Shown: piece by piece, positions 1-7,353 of the stretch
How the letters are laid out: the number at the start of each line of letters is the position of its first letter
Numbering within the stretch: position 1 is the stretch's first letter
Assembly: GCA_947503965.1 (NCBI GenBank)
Contig: CANNFU010000002.1
Span: 124,001-188,000, forward strand
Length of the DNA stretch: 64,000 bases
Direction: 5' to 3'
From: an uncultured Paracoccaceae bacterium
GTDB taxonomy: Bacteria; Pseudomonadota; Alphaproteobacteria; Rhodobacterales; Rhodobacteraceae
Position numbers and translations under genes: made by a program
Notes under the pieces: generated by a model
Told to the model about the DNA's origin: nothing
The model's database searches: none
Seen by the model: only the letters and a program-made list of their open reading frames with translations

Positions 1-866
1 TCGATCCCCTGCTGGTCAGGCGGCACGGGCATGTCAATTTCAACCGCGACGGCCATGCCTGACCGAAGTTCGGGCCATGTTTGATCCAGGGATACGACAA
101 TCGGAAACGAGGATACCGCAGCTGCCCGGCGCCCGATTTCAGTGAGCGTGGCAGGCAATGCACCGCTATCACCATCCGATGGCATGACGCGCACCGATTG
201 GCCGAGGCGAAGGTCAGAGACCACGTCAAAAGACACAAGAACGGACGACTGAAGGCCGGAATCTTCGTAAAGCGTCAGGATCGGTTGGCCTGGTTGAACG
301 CTGCCGAAGGCTTGAACTTTGATCCCGTCGATAATCCCGTCAAATGGCGCGCGGAGCGCGGTATCGCTCAGCGCGGACCGCACCAGATCAAGGTTTCTGA
401 CCGTTTGTGTCACGCGTGCTTCGGCCTGTTCTGCCGCAGTTATTGCCTGATCCCGTGCCGCGACCGACACCACGTCGCGCGCGAACAATGCTTGTTGCCG
501 GTCAGCTTCCGTGCGTGCGTTTGCGGCCGAGATCTGCGCTTCCCGCAGAGCGGCTTCGGCCTGTTCCAGTCGAAGGCTGGCATCTTCTGCCTCAACGGTC
601 GCAAGGACATCCCCGGCGCTGATCTCTTGCCCAATGCGCAAGTCGATCTCGCCTAGGCGGCCACCAACATCGAAGGCCAATGGTGTGATTTCCGGCGGCT
701 GCAAGACGGCTGGGAAGCTACGTGTCCTTGTGGCGGCGACCGTTTCGACAACAACGGCCTGAACCGTTCTTGGTTGCAGCTCCTCCGTGACAACTTCTTC
801 TTCCCAACACGCCGCAAGGGCGGTGAATGACGCGATCATTACTGTGGTCTGAGCGACATGTCTCAT
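1..866 (-). CDS. RND efflux periplasmic adaptor (HlyD/membrane fusion lipoprotein), 3' end outside window
   Basis: Reading leftward from the ATG at 866, the frame stays open to the window edge. The protein starts with a short hydrophobic segment ending in a lipobox (Leu-Ala-Ala-Cys, Cys at about residue 19), so it is probably a lipoprotein facing the periplasm. A lipoyl/barrel-sandwich half follows (Ile-Thr-Pro-Leu-Ala-Phe-Asp-Val-Gly-Gly-Arg), then a long Ala/Glu/Gln/Arg helical hairpin, then the second barrel half (Leu-Arg-Ala-Pro-Phe-Asp-Gly). That order is typical of adaptors linking an RND pump to an outer-membrane channel. The pump gene would lie beyond the left edge. The divergent TetR gene and shared operators suggest substrate-inducible expression. 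The family is clear; the substrate is unknown. Confidence 0.85.
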   Translation of the reverse strand, partial: MRHVAQTTVMIASFTALAACWEEEVVTEELQPRTVQAVVVETVAATRTRSFPAVLQPPEITPLAFDVGGRLGEIDLRIGQEISAGDVLATVEAEDASLRLEQAEAALREAQISAANARTEADRQQALFARDVVSVAARDQAITAAEQAEARVTQTVRNLDLVRSALSDTALRAPFDGIIDGIKVQAFGSVQPGQPILTLYEDSGLQSSVLVSFDVVSDLRLGQSVRVMPSDGDSGALPATLTEIGRRAAAVSSFPIVVSLDQTWPELRSGMAVAVEIDMPVPPDQQGI

Positions 867-880
867 GACAATTCTCCAAT

Positions 881-934
881 TTGGTATTTATCAGTACCAT
901 CTTGCTTTTCTGATATGGTACTCATAAATACCAA
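881..934. promoter_or_regulatory. Pair of TetR-type operator dyads between the efflux adaptor gene and tetR
   Basis: Two 16-bp near-palindromes of form GGTA-N8-TACC lie at 883-898 and 917-932, with centres 34 bp apart. Together the arms 881-900 and 915-934 also form one larger inverted repeat with a single mismatch. They sit between two divergent genes, where an autoregulating TetR repressor would bind. Binding by the adjacent TetR is inferred. Confidence 0.7.
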
Positions 935-966
935 GTCAAGAGAAAACTTTCGGAGGGCTTCTGAAT

Positions 967-1602
967 ATGAGTGACGAGACGCAGGGGCGGGTCGCATCCC
1001 GTCAGGACGCACGTCGGCGCAACATCCTTGATGTGGTCCGAAACCTTTTTGTGGAAAATGGGTTCGAAAACACGTCTTTGGACATGATCATCGCCCAGAC
1101 TGGCGGGTCCCGACGCAATATCTATGACCTGTTCGGCAACAAGGACGCGCTGTTCGAAGAAGTGATGAAGGATCAGCTAAAAACGGTGTTGGCCAGGACG
1201 CATGTACCTGACGACATTGACGATGATCGACCTGTTCGCGAGCAGTTGGAACAAATCGGTCTGGACTTCCTCAACGGGCTGCTTCGCCCCGACGTTCTGC
1301 GGACCCTCCGCCAGTTTATTGTCGCATCCGGCGACCGCCCCGAACTGGGACACCGCGCCTTCGCCGCCGGTCCAGCAGTTCTATACGCTCAGCTTGAGGC
1401 GTATTTCACCAAAATGGTCACAGAAGGTCGTCTGGTTCTGCCTGACCCCAAAACCGCCGCGCGAATCCTGACTGAGATGTTCAAGGGCGGTATGGAATTG
1501 AAGGCGATGATGACCGGAGATCACGACATCTCGCCCGAACAGATCAAGGATCATGTGCGCAAGGCGGTCGATCTGTTTCTCAACGGCGCGTTGCCTCGCT
1601 AG
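967..1602 (+). CDS. TetR/AcrR family regulator with AefR-like C-terminal domain
   Basis: A 211-residue protein. The N-terminal helix-turn-helix covers roughly residues 15-65, with the family signature Thr-Gly-Gly-Ser-Arg-Arg-Asn-Ile-Tyr-Asp-Leu-Phe-Gly-Asn-Lys. The all-helical C-terminal half resembles the AefR-like ligand domain found in regulators of RND pumps. A GGAGGG ribosome site lies 9 nt before the ATG. It is divergent from the efflux adaptor gene and separated from it by two operator-like dyads, so it most likely represses the pump operon and itself until an effector binds. The effector is not predictable from sequence. Confidence 0.9.
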   Translation: MSDETQGRVASRQDARRRNILDVVRNLFVENGFENTSLDMIIAQTGGSRRNIYDLFGNKDALFEEVMKDQLKTVLARTHVPDDIDDDRPVREQLEQIGLDFLNGLLRPDVLRTLRQFIVASGDRPELGHRAFAAGPAVLYAQLEAYFTKMVTEGRLVLPDPKTAARILTEMFKGGMELKAMMTGDHDISPEQIKDHVRKAVDLFLNGALPR

Positions 1603-1650
1603 GCTGGCGCGGCGCGGCGAAACCACCACAGGCCGCCGCGCCAATAGCCA

Positions 1651-2331
1651 CTACATATTGCCGACCTTTTTATGGTTTCCAACAAGCCGCCGAAGACCGC
1701 GCACGAAATCCCAGATCGCCACGAACCCGCCCATAAAAAGCGTGCCAACGGCGCGAAGGGAAAATGGCGGCACCGCCTTCAACTCGCTGGACTCCACTGT
1801 TTCCCCTCGCGCGATAGCGCCAAGTATCTCGTCCATATCGTCGGCATTGTTCCAGATGCTGCGAAACAGGATCTTGCCATCTGGCGCAATCACGAAGATG
1901 GAGTTTGGCATCGTACCGTAGAGCCGATGAGCCGCTCCATTGATGTCGTCGACAAGAATCGTACGCGCGTCTCCGTACCGCCGCATGGTCTTCTTGGCGG
2001 CCTTGATTTTGTCGGGTGCGCTCCGGTGTTGGGGCTGCAATTCACCGGGATGGGCTTCTCGAACATACATCAGCACATGATCCAGTTCGGGGTATTTTTT
2101 GATGAGCTTCATCATCGGGGGTACGCTTTGGGCGTACATCGGACACGTCATGCTGCCGGTTTCCAGTACGAGCGGTTTGTCATTCAGATAGTCGGACAGA
2201 TGCACTGTCTTTCCGTCGAGGGTTTGCAGCGGCGCATCTTTGAACATGTCGCCTGCCTGAAGGCCCTCGTCGACAGTGAAATCATACTCTTCAGGTGTGA
2301 AGCGGCGATAGCCGTAAGTCTTGGATGTCAT
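1651..2331 (-). CDS. Deiodinase-like redoxin (thioredoxin fold)
   Basis: A 226-residue cytoplasmic protein with a thioredoxin/peroxiredoxin-like fold. The active-site stretch Gly-Ser-Met-Thr-Cys-Pro (Cys63) and the later Tyr-Val-Arg-Glu-Ala-His-Pro (about 89-95) match the two signature segments of the iodothyronine deiodinase family, with Cys where vertebrate enzymes have selenocysteine. There is no CxxC pair. Bacterial members are largely uncharacterised; dehalogenase, peroxidase or disulfide activity are all possible. It is last in a three-gene operon behind a 30-residue membrane peptide and a 125-residue membrane protein, opposite a TetR regulator. Family call fairly sure, substrate unknown. 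Confidence 0.75.
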   Translation of the reverse strand: MTSKTYGYRRFTPEEYDFTVDEGLQAGDMFKDAPLQTLDGKTVHLSDYLNDKPLVLETGSMTCPMYAQSVPPMMKLIKKYPELDHVLMYVREAHPGELQPQHRSAPDKIKAAKKTMRRYGDARTILVDDINGAAHRLYGTMPNSIFVIAPDGKILFRSIWNNADDMDEILGAIARGETVESSELKAVPPFSLRAVGTLFMGGFVAIWDFVRGLRRLVGNHKKVGNM

Positions 2332-2366
2332 AATCGTCTCCTTGATCGTGGGTTAATGTGGAGGAT

Positions 2367-2744
2367 TTACGAGAGGGTCTGGATGACCAGCACAGCGATA
2401 AGTGTGCTCAGTGTCATGAGCAGACCCCTGTGGTGCAGCAGCGCAAGGGCACCAAGCCCATCACGCACCGCATCGACGTCGCCGTTCGATGGTACCTCGT
2501 CCACGCCGCGAATGTCCTTGAACAGCCGCGCAACAATGAGGGTCAGCTGGACGAAAAATAGCCCTGTGACGGTCCAGGCAGCGGGTGACAGGCCGGTTTG
2601 AACCAGCAGCACGATCATCAGGATCGAAGTTGTGGCCATCGTTGTCATCATCGTGGGCGGCAGCAGGTGGATGACGCGCTTCAGCATCGCGTGCACCTTG
2701 CGCGCCTCGTCGTCACTGACCCGGGTCGAGCGCGGCGCCCACAT
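2367..2744 (-). CDS. Small membrane protein, unknown function
   Basis: A 125-residue protein with a charged N-terminus and about three hydrophobic segments (near residues 32-52, 56-74 and 102-124). I do not recognise the family. Its ATG follows the stop codon of the 30-residue peptide gene by 6 nt, with no good ribosome site of its own, so translation is probably coupled. The deiodinase-like gene starts 35 nt downstream. The layout suggests a membrane partner for the deiodinase-like enzyme, but this is inference. Confidence 0.65.
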   Translation of the reverse strand: MWAPRSTRVSDDEARKVHAMLKRVIHLLPPTMMTTMATTSILMIVLLVQTGLSPAAWTVTGLFFVQLTLIVARLFKDIRGVDEVPSNGDVDAVRDGLGALALLHHRGLLMTLSTLIAVLVIQTLS

Positions 2745-2750
2745 TAGCCG

Positions 2751-2843
2751 CTAGACGGGTTTTTCGATCAGCGACAGAACAATGAAAATTCCTGAACCAA
2801 GGCCAAGTAGGCCGGCGAGGAGCGTGAGAACAATATCCGACAT
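2751..2843 (-). CDS. 30-residue single-pass membrane peptide (small ORF)
   Basis: A 30-residue reading frame, ATG at 2843, TAG at 2753-2751. A strong AAAGGAAA ribosome site lies just upstream. The translation is almost wholly hydrophobic (Leu/Gly/Ile rich) with a short Glu-Lys-Pro-Val tail, so it would be one membrane helix. It lies first in the deiodinase-like operon, and the next gene's start is only 6 nt beyond its stop. It could act as a leader that couples translation or as a small subunit of a membrane complex. Not in usual gene predictions because of its size. Confidence 0.5.
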   Translation of the reverse strand: MSDIVLTLLAGLLGLGSGIFIVLSLIEKPV

Positions 2844-2913
2844 TGTATTTCCTTTCTGGTTTTTCCAACGAACCGCAGACCGAAGCATTGACTTCAATGA
2901 CTGTGGGCTTCGG

Positions 2914-2957
2914 TGTTGTCAGTGCCTACATGGGAATGTAAGTAGGCGGTGTCAACA
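2914..2957. promoter_or_regulatory. Inverted repeat upstream of second tetR gene (probable operator)
   Basis: Arms 2914-2929 and 2942-2957 match in 13 of 16 positions (TGTTG-CA--GCCTAC against its complement), around a 12-bp centre. The site ends 15 bp before the TetR start at 2973 and lies between divergent genes, as expected for an autorepressor site. Confidence 0.6.
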
Positions 2958-2972
2958 TGTGTCGAGAAAAGA

Positions 2973-3563
2973 ATGAATACGCCTTACCATCACGGTAATT
3001 TACGCGAGGCACTGCTGGCCCGCGCCATTGAAACGCTGAGCGAAAAAGGGGTCGAGCACCTTAGTCTGCGCGCGCTTGCGCGCGACTTGGATGTCAGTCA
3101 TGCCGCGCCTTTGCGCCATTTTCCGACCAAAACCGATCTGCTGAACGCGATTGCAGTGGAAGGTGTCGAAAGTCTCATCGGAGCAACAGATACAGCGATG
3201 GCTCATTCCCCCGGCCCGGCACGGCTGCGCGCCATGATGCTCGCATATATCGACTGGGCGATGACCCATGCAGAATTGCACCGCGTTCTGAGAAACCCGG
3301 ATGTCATGCGCCACACGTCCGAGACTCTCGCAGACTTGCTGACAGCCTTTGCTGATCGCCAGAGGGCCGAAATCAGCTACGCGCAGGAGCAAGGATGGCG
3401 CAGGAACGAGGATCCAGCAGTTCTTTTCCTTCACCTTGTTTCACTTACGGCCGGAACCGCCATCGTAATGACTGAAAACGTCTACAGAGACCCAGTGGTG
3501 ACGCCGGAACTGCGGGACAAAATTGAGGCCTCGATTGACCTCTTTCTTGGCGCCGCGAAATGA
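2973..3563 (+). CDS. TetR/AcrR family regulator
   Basis: A 196-residue regulator starting at Met-Asn-Thr-Pro-Tyr-His-His-Gly. An upstream ATG at 2949 is in frame, but the start at 2973 is preferred because a GAGAAAAG ribosome site precedes it and TetR homologues commonly begin with this Tyr-His-His-Gly-Asn-Leu motif. The helix-turn-helix spans roughly residues 8-55 (Ser-Leu-Arg-Ala-Leu-Ala-Arg-Asp-Leu-Asp-Val-Ser). The C-terminal half is helical and variable. It is divergent from the membrane/deiodinase-like operon and preceded by a long inverted repeat, so local repression is likely. Confidence 0.88.
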   Translation: MNTPYHHGNLREALLARAIETLSEKGVEHLSLRALARDLDVSHAAPLRHFPTKTDLLNAIAVEGVESLIGATDTAMAHSPGPARLRAMMLAYIDWAMTHAELHRVLRNPDVMRHTSETLADLLTAFADRQRAEISYAQEQGWRRNEDPAVLFLHLVSLTAGTAIVMTENVYRDPVVTPELRDKIEASIDLFLGAAK

Positions 3564-3678
3564 AGTCCTTGGCGAGATTGTTGTCTCGACAGACTACGTT
3601 CGATGACAGATCGCAATTTTCAACAAGCATTTTTTGCGCGCTCCGAAGCGATTTGGTCAAAATTACGCGCCTTGGTGT

Positions 3679-3825
3679 TTACCTATCCTTGTCGATGCGC
3701 TCGGCGATGCTCAGAGCGTCTTCCACCTCGACGCCAAGATAACGCACAGTGCTGTCAACTTTGATGTGACCTAGCAGAAGTTGCACTGCCCGGAGATACC
3801 GATGGCCACAATGTGGGTCCAAGCC
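3679..3825 (-). pseudogene. C-terminal remnant of a tyrosine recombinase/integrase
   Basis: The minus strand reads Leu-Arg-Ala-Val-Gln-Leu-Leu-Leu-Gly-His-Ile-Lys-Val-Asp-Ser-Thr-Val-Arg-Tyr-Leu and then Gly-Val-Glu-Val-Glu-Asp-Ala-Leu before TAA at 3681-3679. This is the last third of a tyrosine recombinase: the Leu-Leu-Gly-His motif and the catalytic Tyr of Val-Arg-Tyr-Leu are present. About 49 codons remain in frame. Upstream the frame runs into stops, and the Arg-His catalytic region is missing. The rest of the gap 3564-4007 holds no other recognisable gene, only a perfect 9-bp hairpin at 3934-3960. It marks an old mobile-element boundary. Confidence 0.7.
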
Positions 3826-3933
3826 GCTAACCAATCCTGGTGCATGGAGTGTATCGTGCCTGCCGGAATACTCATCAACGCTTTGGGCACTAAGTTGTCA
3901 TACCTGGTTTCCCGGACAGCCTTCGGCGGGGCA

Positions 3934-3960
3934 CGCCCGGTCGCTCTATGTGACCGGGCG
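3934..3960. repeat. Perfect 9-bp stem-loop near integrase remnant
   Basis: CGCCCGGTC (3934-3942) pairs exactly with GACCGGGCG (3952-3960) across a 9-nt loop. No T-run follows on either strand, so it does not look like a standard terminator. It may be a leftover element end; function unknown. Confidence 0.5.
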
Positions 3961-4007
3961 CAGGAACGAGGTCTGGACCATGGGAGGTAAGGTCCAAAGC
4001 CTCAGCT

Positions 4008-4514
4008 TTAGTTGGCTTGGCCTGCACGTTCGCCGGCAATACCGACCAATCCACGATTTCCGGTTTCCCAAAGTGCGGTCATGGTCATCGACGTCACGAG
4101 CCAACGGTCGCCGGACTGTTCCAGTTCGTAAGTGTAGCGCCCCCCAAGCGTCCAAAGATCATCGTCGATCCGATGGGTTGCGGTGAAATCCGCTTCTGCA
4201 ATCGCGAAGGTGTCACCGACGGGTGTGATCGTGTGGTTCGTCACCATGTGGTGCGTGTTGTCGAAGCCGGGCAAGAAGCCGGACCAGCCGCCAACCAGCT
4301 CATCGGCAGGCTGCGTTGTTGGATCTCCGCCCCAAAGACTTGTATAGTCGGTCGTCACCGTTTCGGCGAATGCGCTTCTGACGCGGTCCCAATCGCCACG
4401 ATCAGCCCCCGCAGCGATGTCCGTGATTGATCGTGTGATCTCGGCAGGGTCTGCCATGGCGCCGCCTCCGATAAGTGTTGCCGCTGCGAGCGTCGAAAGA
4501 AATGTGTGTTTCAT
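4008..4514 (-). CDS. Secreted SnoaL/NTF2-like protein
   Basis: About 168 residues. The start used is the second of two adjacent ATGs (4517 and 4514), 6 nt after AAGGAG. An N-terminal signal peptide (Lys-His-Thr-Phe then a hydrophobic run, cleavage near Ala-Met-Ala-Asp) is followed by a SnoaL-like/NTF2 cone fold with Trp/Tyr-rich strands (His-Arg-Ile-Asp-Asp-Asp-Leu-Trp, Gly-Arg-Tyr-Thr-Tyr). Such domains bind small hydrophobic ligands or act as isomerases. It lies 22 nt after the stop of a Tat-exported dehydrogenase, so both products probably act together in the periplasm. Confidence 0.75.
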   Translation of the reverse strand: MKHTFLSTLAAATLIGGGAMADPAEITRSITDIAAGADRGDWDRVRSAFAETVTTDYTSLWGGDPTTQPADELVGGWSGFLPGFDNTHHMVTNHTITPVGDTFAIAEADFTATHRIDDDLWTLGGRYTYELEQSGDRWLVTSMTMTALWETGNRGLVGIAGERAGQAN

Positions 4515-4536
4515 CATGTTCTCCTTGTGAACAGGC

Positions 4537-5421
4537 TCAGGCGAGCTGGCCACCGGTGGCGTCGAAATCCATGCCGTTGAAAGCGGTGGCAGCATCGGAG
4601 GCGAGGAACAGGATGCCCTCGGCCATCTCGTTCGGGTCCATGATCCGTGGTGTCACAAAGAAATCCGCCATGCCCTCGTAGGTCAGGCCCTGAAACTCGA
4701 AACTCTCTTCCAGCATGGGCGTATCCACCGCGAGCGGAGAGATCGAAGCGACGCGGATGTTGTCCTTTGCGAGTTGCGCCCCGGCGCGGGTCAGGCCCAG
4801 AACGGCATGCTTCGAGGCGTTGTAGTGCGCGGTGTTGGGAAACCCGCGATGCGCTGCGACCGACGCCATGTTGACAATGACACCGTTGCCCTGCGCCTTC
4901 ATGACGGGGATGGCGTACTTCATGCCGTAGAAGACGCCGTTTGCATTGGTCAACATCATGTCGTCAAAGTTTTCGACGGCAATGTCCTCGATCAAGGCCG
5001 GTGTCATGAAGATCCCGGCATTGTTGAAAAGGACATCCAGACGGCCATAAGTGTCCGTTGTGGCGTTGACGAAGCGTTCGACCTGAGCCGGGTCCCGAAC
5101 GTCCGTTTGCACCCAGGTCACATCGCCACCCGCTTCACGGATTTCTGCCTCGACCTGACGCCCGAGCTCATCACGCCGCGCGCCAAAGACCACCTGACCG
5201 CCTTCCATGGCAAAGGCCCGCACGGTCGCGGCGCCGATCCCGGAATTGCCACCAGTGACTGCGATGACCTTGCCTGCAAAACGGCCATCGGGATTGACCG
5301 CCGACGGGGCCTCGACCGGGTCCATGCTGTTCGCGGCGGCAGCGGATGCTGCCATCGTGGCGGCGACAGCAGCTCCTCCGGTAAGGAGCGTGCGGCGGGA
5401 GGGGTTCATGTCATCAGACAT
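4537..5421 (-). CDS. Tat-exported short-chain dehydrogenase/reductase
   Basis: A 294-residue SDR. The start has AAAGGAA seven bases upstream. The N-terminus carries a twin-arginine signal (Ser-Arg-Arg-Thr-Leu-Leu, residues 8-13) and an Ala-rich hydrophobic segment to about residue 30. The classical SDR core follows: cofactor loop Thr-Gly-Gly-Asn-Ser-Gly-Ile-Gly (56-63), Asn-Asn-Ala-Gly (133-136), Ser187, Tyr200 and Lys204. All catalytic residues are present. Export of a folded, cofactor-loaded SDR by Tat is unusual, since most SDRs are cytoplasmic. It forms an operon with the SnoaL-like gene and is divergent from an AraC regulator. Substrate unknown. Confidence 0.88.
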   Translation of the reverse strand: MSDDMNPSRRTLLTGGAAVAATMAASAAAANSMDPVEAPSAVNPDGRFAGKVIAVTGGNSGIGAATVRAFAMEGGQVVFGARRDELGRQVEAEIREAGGDVTWVQTDVRDPAQVERFVNATTDTYGRLDVLFNNAGIFMTPALIEDIAVENFDDMMLTNANGVFYGMKYAIPVMKAQGNGVIVNMASVAAHRGFPNTAHYNASKHAVLGLTRAGAQLAKDNIRVASISPLAVDTPMLEESFEFQGLTYEGMADFFVTPRIMDPNEMAEGILFLASDAATAFNGMDFDATGGQLA

Positions 5422-5661
5422 CAGAATTCCTTTCTGGATCAGTGTTCAAAACGGTTTTGCGTCGATCACTTGAAGACCGATGCAGCCTGGCGACTTGCGC
5501 CTTCCATAAGGATGGGTTGGAAAGATCGCGCGGGCATCCACCATACGTGCTATTGTTTGGGTGATCCTTGCTGTTGAATGCGGAAAGTACTGTTTAACGG
5601 GCTGGTTTTGGCGCTAGGCTGGCGACCGATGGCTCTTGTAAGACCGCTACCGGGAGGCCAA

Positions 5662-6501
5662 ATGCCCGCTAAAAGCACTCGTCTGACCGCGCTACCCAGC
5701 TCCCCTTTCGGTGTGCAGACCGAGGCGCTTGCCGTACAGGCCATTCCGCCCGGTTCGGTACGGATGCACCTCGTTCCACATAAGCATCTGCTCTATGTCA
5801 ACATCGAGGAAGGCGCGTCGGTGCAGGAGGTGAATTCCGACCGCGCGCGCGAGAGCATTTGCGAGCAGGACACCTTCGCCTTGTATCCCGCTGGTACTGA
5901 CTTTCGTCTTTCGGCAGAAAACACGGGTTGGGGGGTCGCCATAGAGATTGACCCAGAGCGTCTCAAAGGCCTTGTCACGGAAGCCCTAACGGACCAGATG
6001 GGCGGATTAGAGCCGGTCAGATGCACGCCCGAGGCCCAAGCCGCCGCATTTGCGCGCACGCTCAGACAACACCTGCGCGGCCCCAGCATCAACCCGCTGG
6101 TCGCCGAAGGTCTGAGCCTTCTGATCGTTGGACTTGCACTTGAGAAATCCGTGAACGGCTTTTCAACATCGGTGTCCGTCGCCGGCACCGATGACCGGAT
6201 TGCGAGAGCAATCGAATACGCGGAAACCTACATGCAAAACCCGATAACTGTCACGAAGCTGGCCGATGTTGCTTGCATGAGCCCGTGGCATTTCTCCCGG
6301 TGTTTCAGCGAGGCAGTCGGAGAACCACCATACCGATGGATTCAAAGGCGCAGAGCGGAAAGAGCCGTGGAGTTGATCCGCTACTCCACCCTGTCACTTG
6401 CAATCATCGCAGAAAAGTGCGGTTTTTCCGATCAAAGCGGAATGGGTGCCGCCGTGAAATCGCTGACTGGGCATACACCTTCGGCATTTAGGACAAAGTG
6501 A
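5662..6501 (+). CDS. AraC family transcriptional regulator
   Basis: About 279 residues from the ATG at 5662, which has GGGAGG five bases upstream; longer in-frame starts at 5578 and beyond lack this. The N-terminal half is a cupin-like sensor domain. The C-terminal half has two helix-turn-helix motifs (about residues 183-275: Val-Thr-Lys-Leu-Ala-Asp-Val-Ala-Cys-Met-Ser-Pro-Trp-His-Phe-Ser-Arg, then Leu-Ala-Ile-Ile-Ala-Glu-Lys-Cys-Gly-Phe). It is divergent from the Tat-SDR/SnoaL operon and is the natural candidate for its activator. Ligand unknown. Confidence 0.9.
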   Translation: MPAKSTRLTALPSSPFGVQTEALAVQAIPPGSVRMHLVPHKHLLYVNIEEGASVQEVNSDRARESICEQDTFALYPAGTDFRLSAENTGWGVAIEIDPERLKGLVTEALTDQMGGLEPVRCTPEAQAAAFARTLRQHLRGPSINPLVAEGLSLLIVGLALEKSVNGFSTSVSVAGTDDRIARAIEYAETYMQNPITVTKLADVACMSPWHFSRCFSEAVGEPPYRWIQRRRAERAVELIRYSTLSLAIIAEKCGFSDQSGMGAAVKSLTGHTPSAFRTK

Positions 6502-6900
6502 CCAAGATTTCAAACCGGTGACTCGAGTTCGCAATGCCGTGACAAGCGCCGCTTTGGCTTGTTAGAGAATTCCGACGCTTTGTCTCAGCGGCACACTTGT
6601 ACTCGAAAGCTGTTTCACTATCGCTAGCATTTGCATTGCATTAAGGCGCGAAAAATAGACGTAGTTTCACCGGGCGGATCCTCTCACCAGTCCGCAACAT
6701 GATCATTAGCTTCAGGTTCTTCGCCGCGCGCTGCTCAGATGTCCGGTTAGGCCGCTGCTTCGCGGCAAAGCACTCTGCGCAAGTGCACAAGTTTTTGCGC
6801 TGCGTGCGCGCAGCACAAATTCAAGACTTCTGCTGTGGGCTCTAAGCCGCCAACCAAAACCATTTCACTTGCAGCGTACCCCACACCATCTTAACACGCC
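6502..6900. other. Non-coding gap between AraC gene and holC
   Basis: This 399-base stretch separates two convergent genes. I find no convincing coding frame, RNA gene or complete mobile element. It is more AT-rich than its flanks in the first 150 bases. One hairpin lies at 6794-6819. It lies at the junction of the accessory region and the core genes. Confidence 0.5.
6794..6819. repeat. Interrupted stem-loop downstream of holC
   Basis: GCTGCG (6799-6804) pairs with CGCAGC (6809-6814) over a 4-nt loop. After one mismatch the stem extends with TTTG-type bases on the left and CAAA on the right. It may end holC transcription, but there is no strong T-run. Confidence 0.3.
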
Positions 6901-7353
6901 CTACTTCTCCGCCTTCTTCGTCCAACGCCCGCCTTCTTGCGCCCAGTATTGTGCAGCACAGCCGGCATCTGTCAGCGCCTTCCACTGCCCGCGCGCATGC
7001 TGCAAGGCCTCGCCATCATGGCCGTCGAACAGAATGCATGTCCGCTCCACGGCCTGTACCTCATCAGCGGATACATCCGCGCCGCCCACGCTCATCACGC
7101 AAGCAAAGCCCGTCGCGGGCACATCGCCCAGCAGCACCGGCTGATCTGCATCATGCGGACCGCCTGCCAGCCCGTGTGGTACGAACTGCTCCTCAGGTCC
7201 CTGCCACAGCACGTCATCGAGACGTTTCAATAGCGCCGCGTCTGACCCGCGCACCAAAACGCGCCAGCCCGCATCCCGCGCCTTGCCCACAAGCATGGGC
7301 AATGTCGCCTCAAGCGGGCTATCGGTCAGATGATAGAAATAAGCCGCGCCCAC
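6901..7353 (-). CDS. holC: DNA polymerase III subunit chi
   Basis: A 150-residue protein matching HolC: N-terminal Tyr-Phe-Tyr-His-Leu-Thr-Asp-Ser-Pro-Leu-Glu, then a Rossmann-like core with Trp-Arg-Val-Leu-Val-Arg, Leu-Asp-Asp-Val-Leu-Trp and Phe-Val-Pro-His-Gly. Chi links the clamp loader to single-strand binding protein during replication. The start codon is GTG, directly abutting the pepA stop (TAG then GTG), so translation is coupled to pepA. This pepA-holC arrangement is common in proteobacteria. Confidence 0.9.
   Translation of the reverse strand: MGAAYFYHLTDSPLEATLPMLVGKARDAGWRVLVRGSDAALLKRLDDVLWQGPEEQFVPHGLAGGPHDADQPVLLGDVPATGFACVMSVGGADVSADEVQAVERTCILFDGHDGEALQHARGQWKALTDAGCAAQYWAQEGGRWTKKAEK

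Noticed and set aside
81..656. Plus-strand 191-residue frame
   Set aside because: It is the shadow of the minus-strand HlyD-type gene, which has a clear signal peptide and adaptor domains.
6502..6900. Possible transposase tail on the minus strand of this gap (Arg/Lys-rich frame ending near 6641)
   Set aside because: The frame is short, has no recognisable motif and its Arg-rich composition is typical of non-coding GC-rich DNA.
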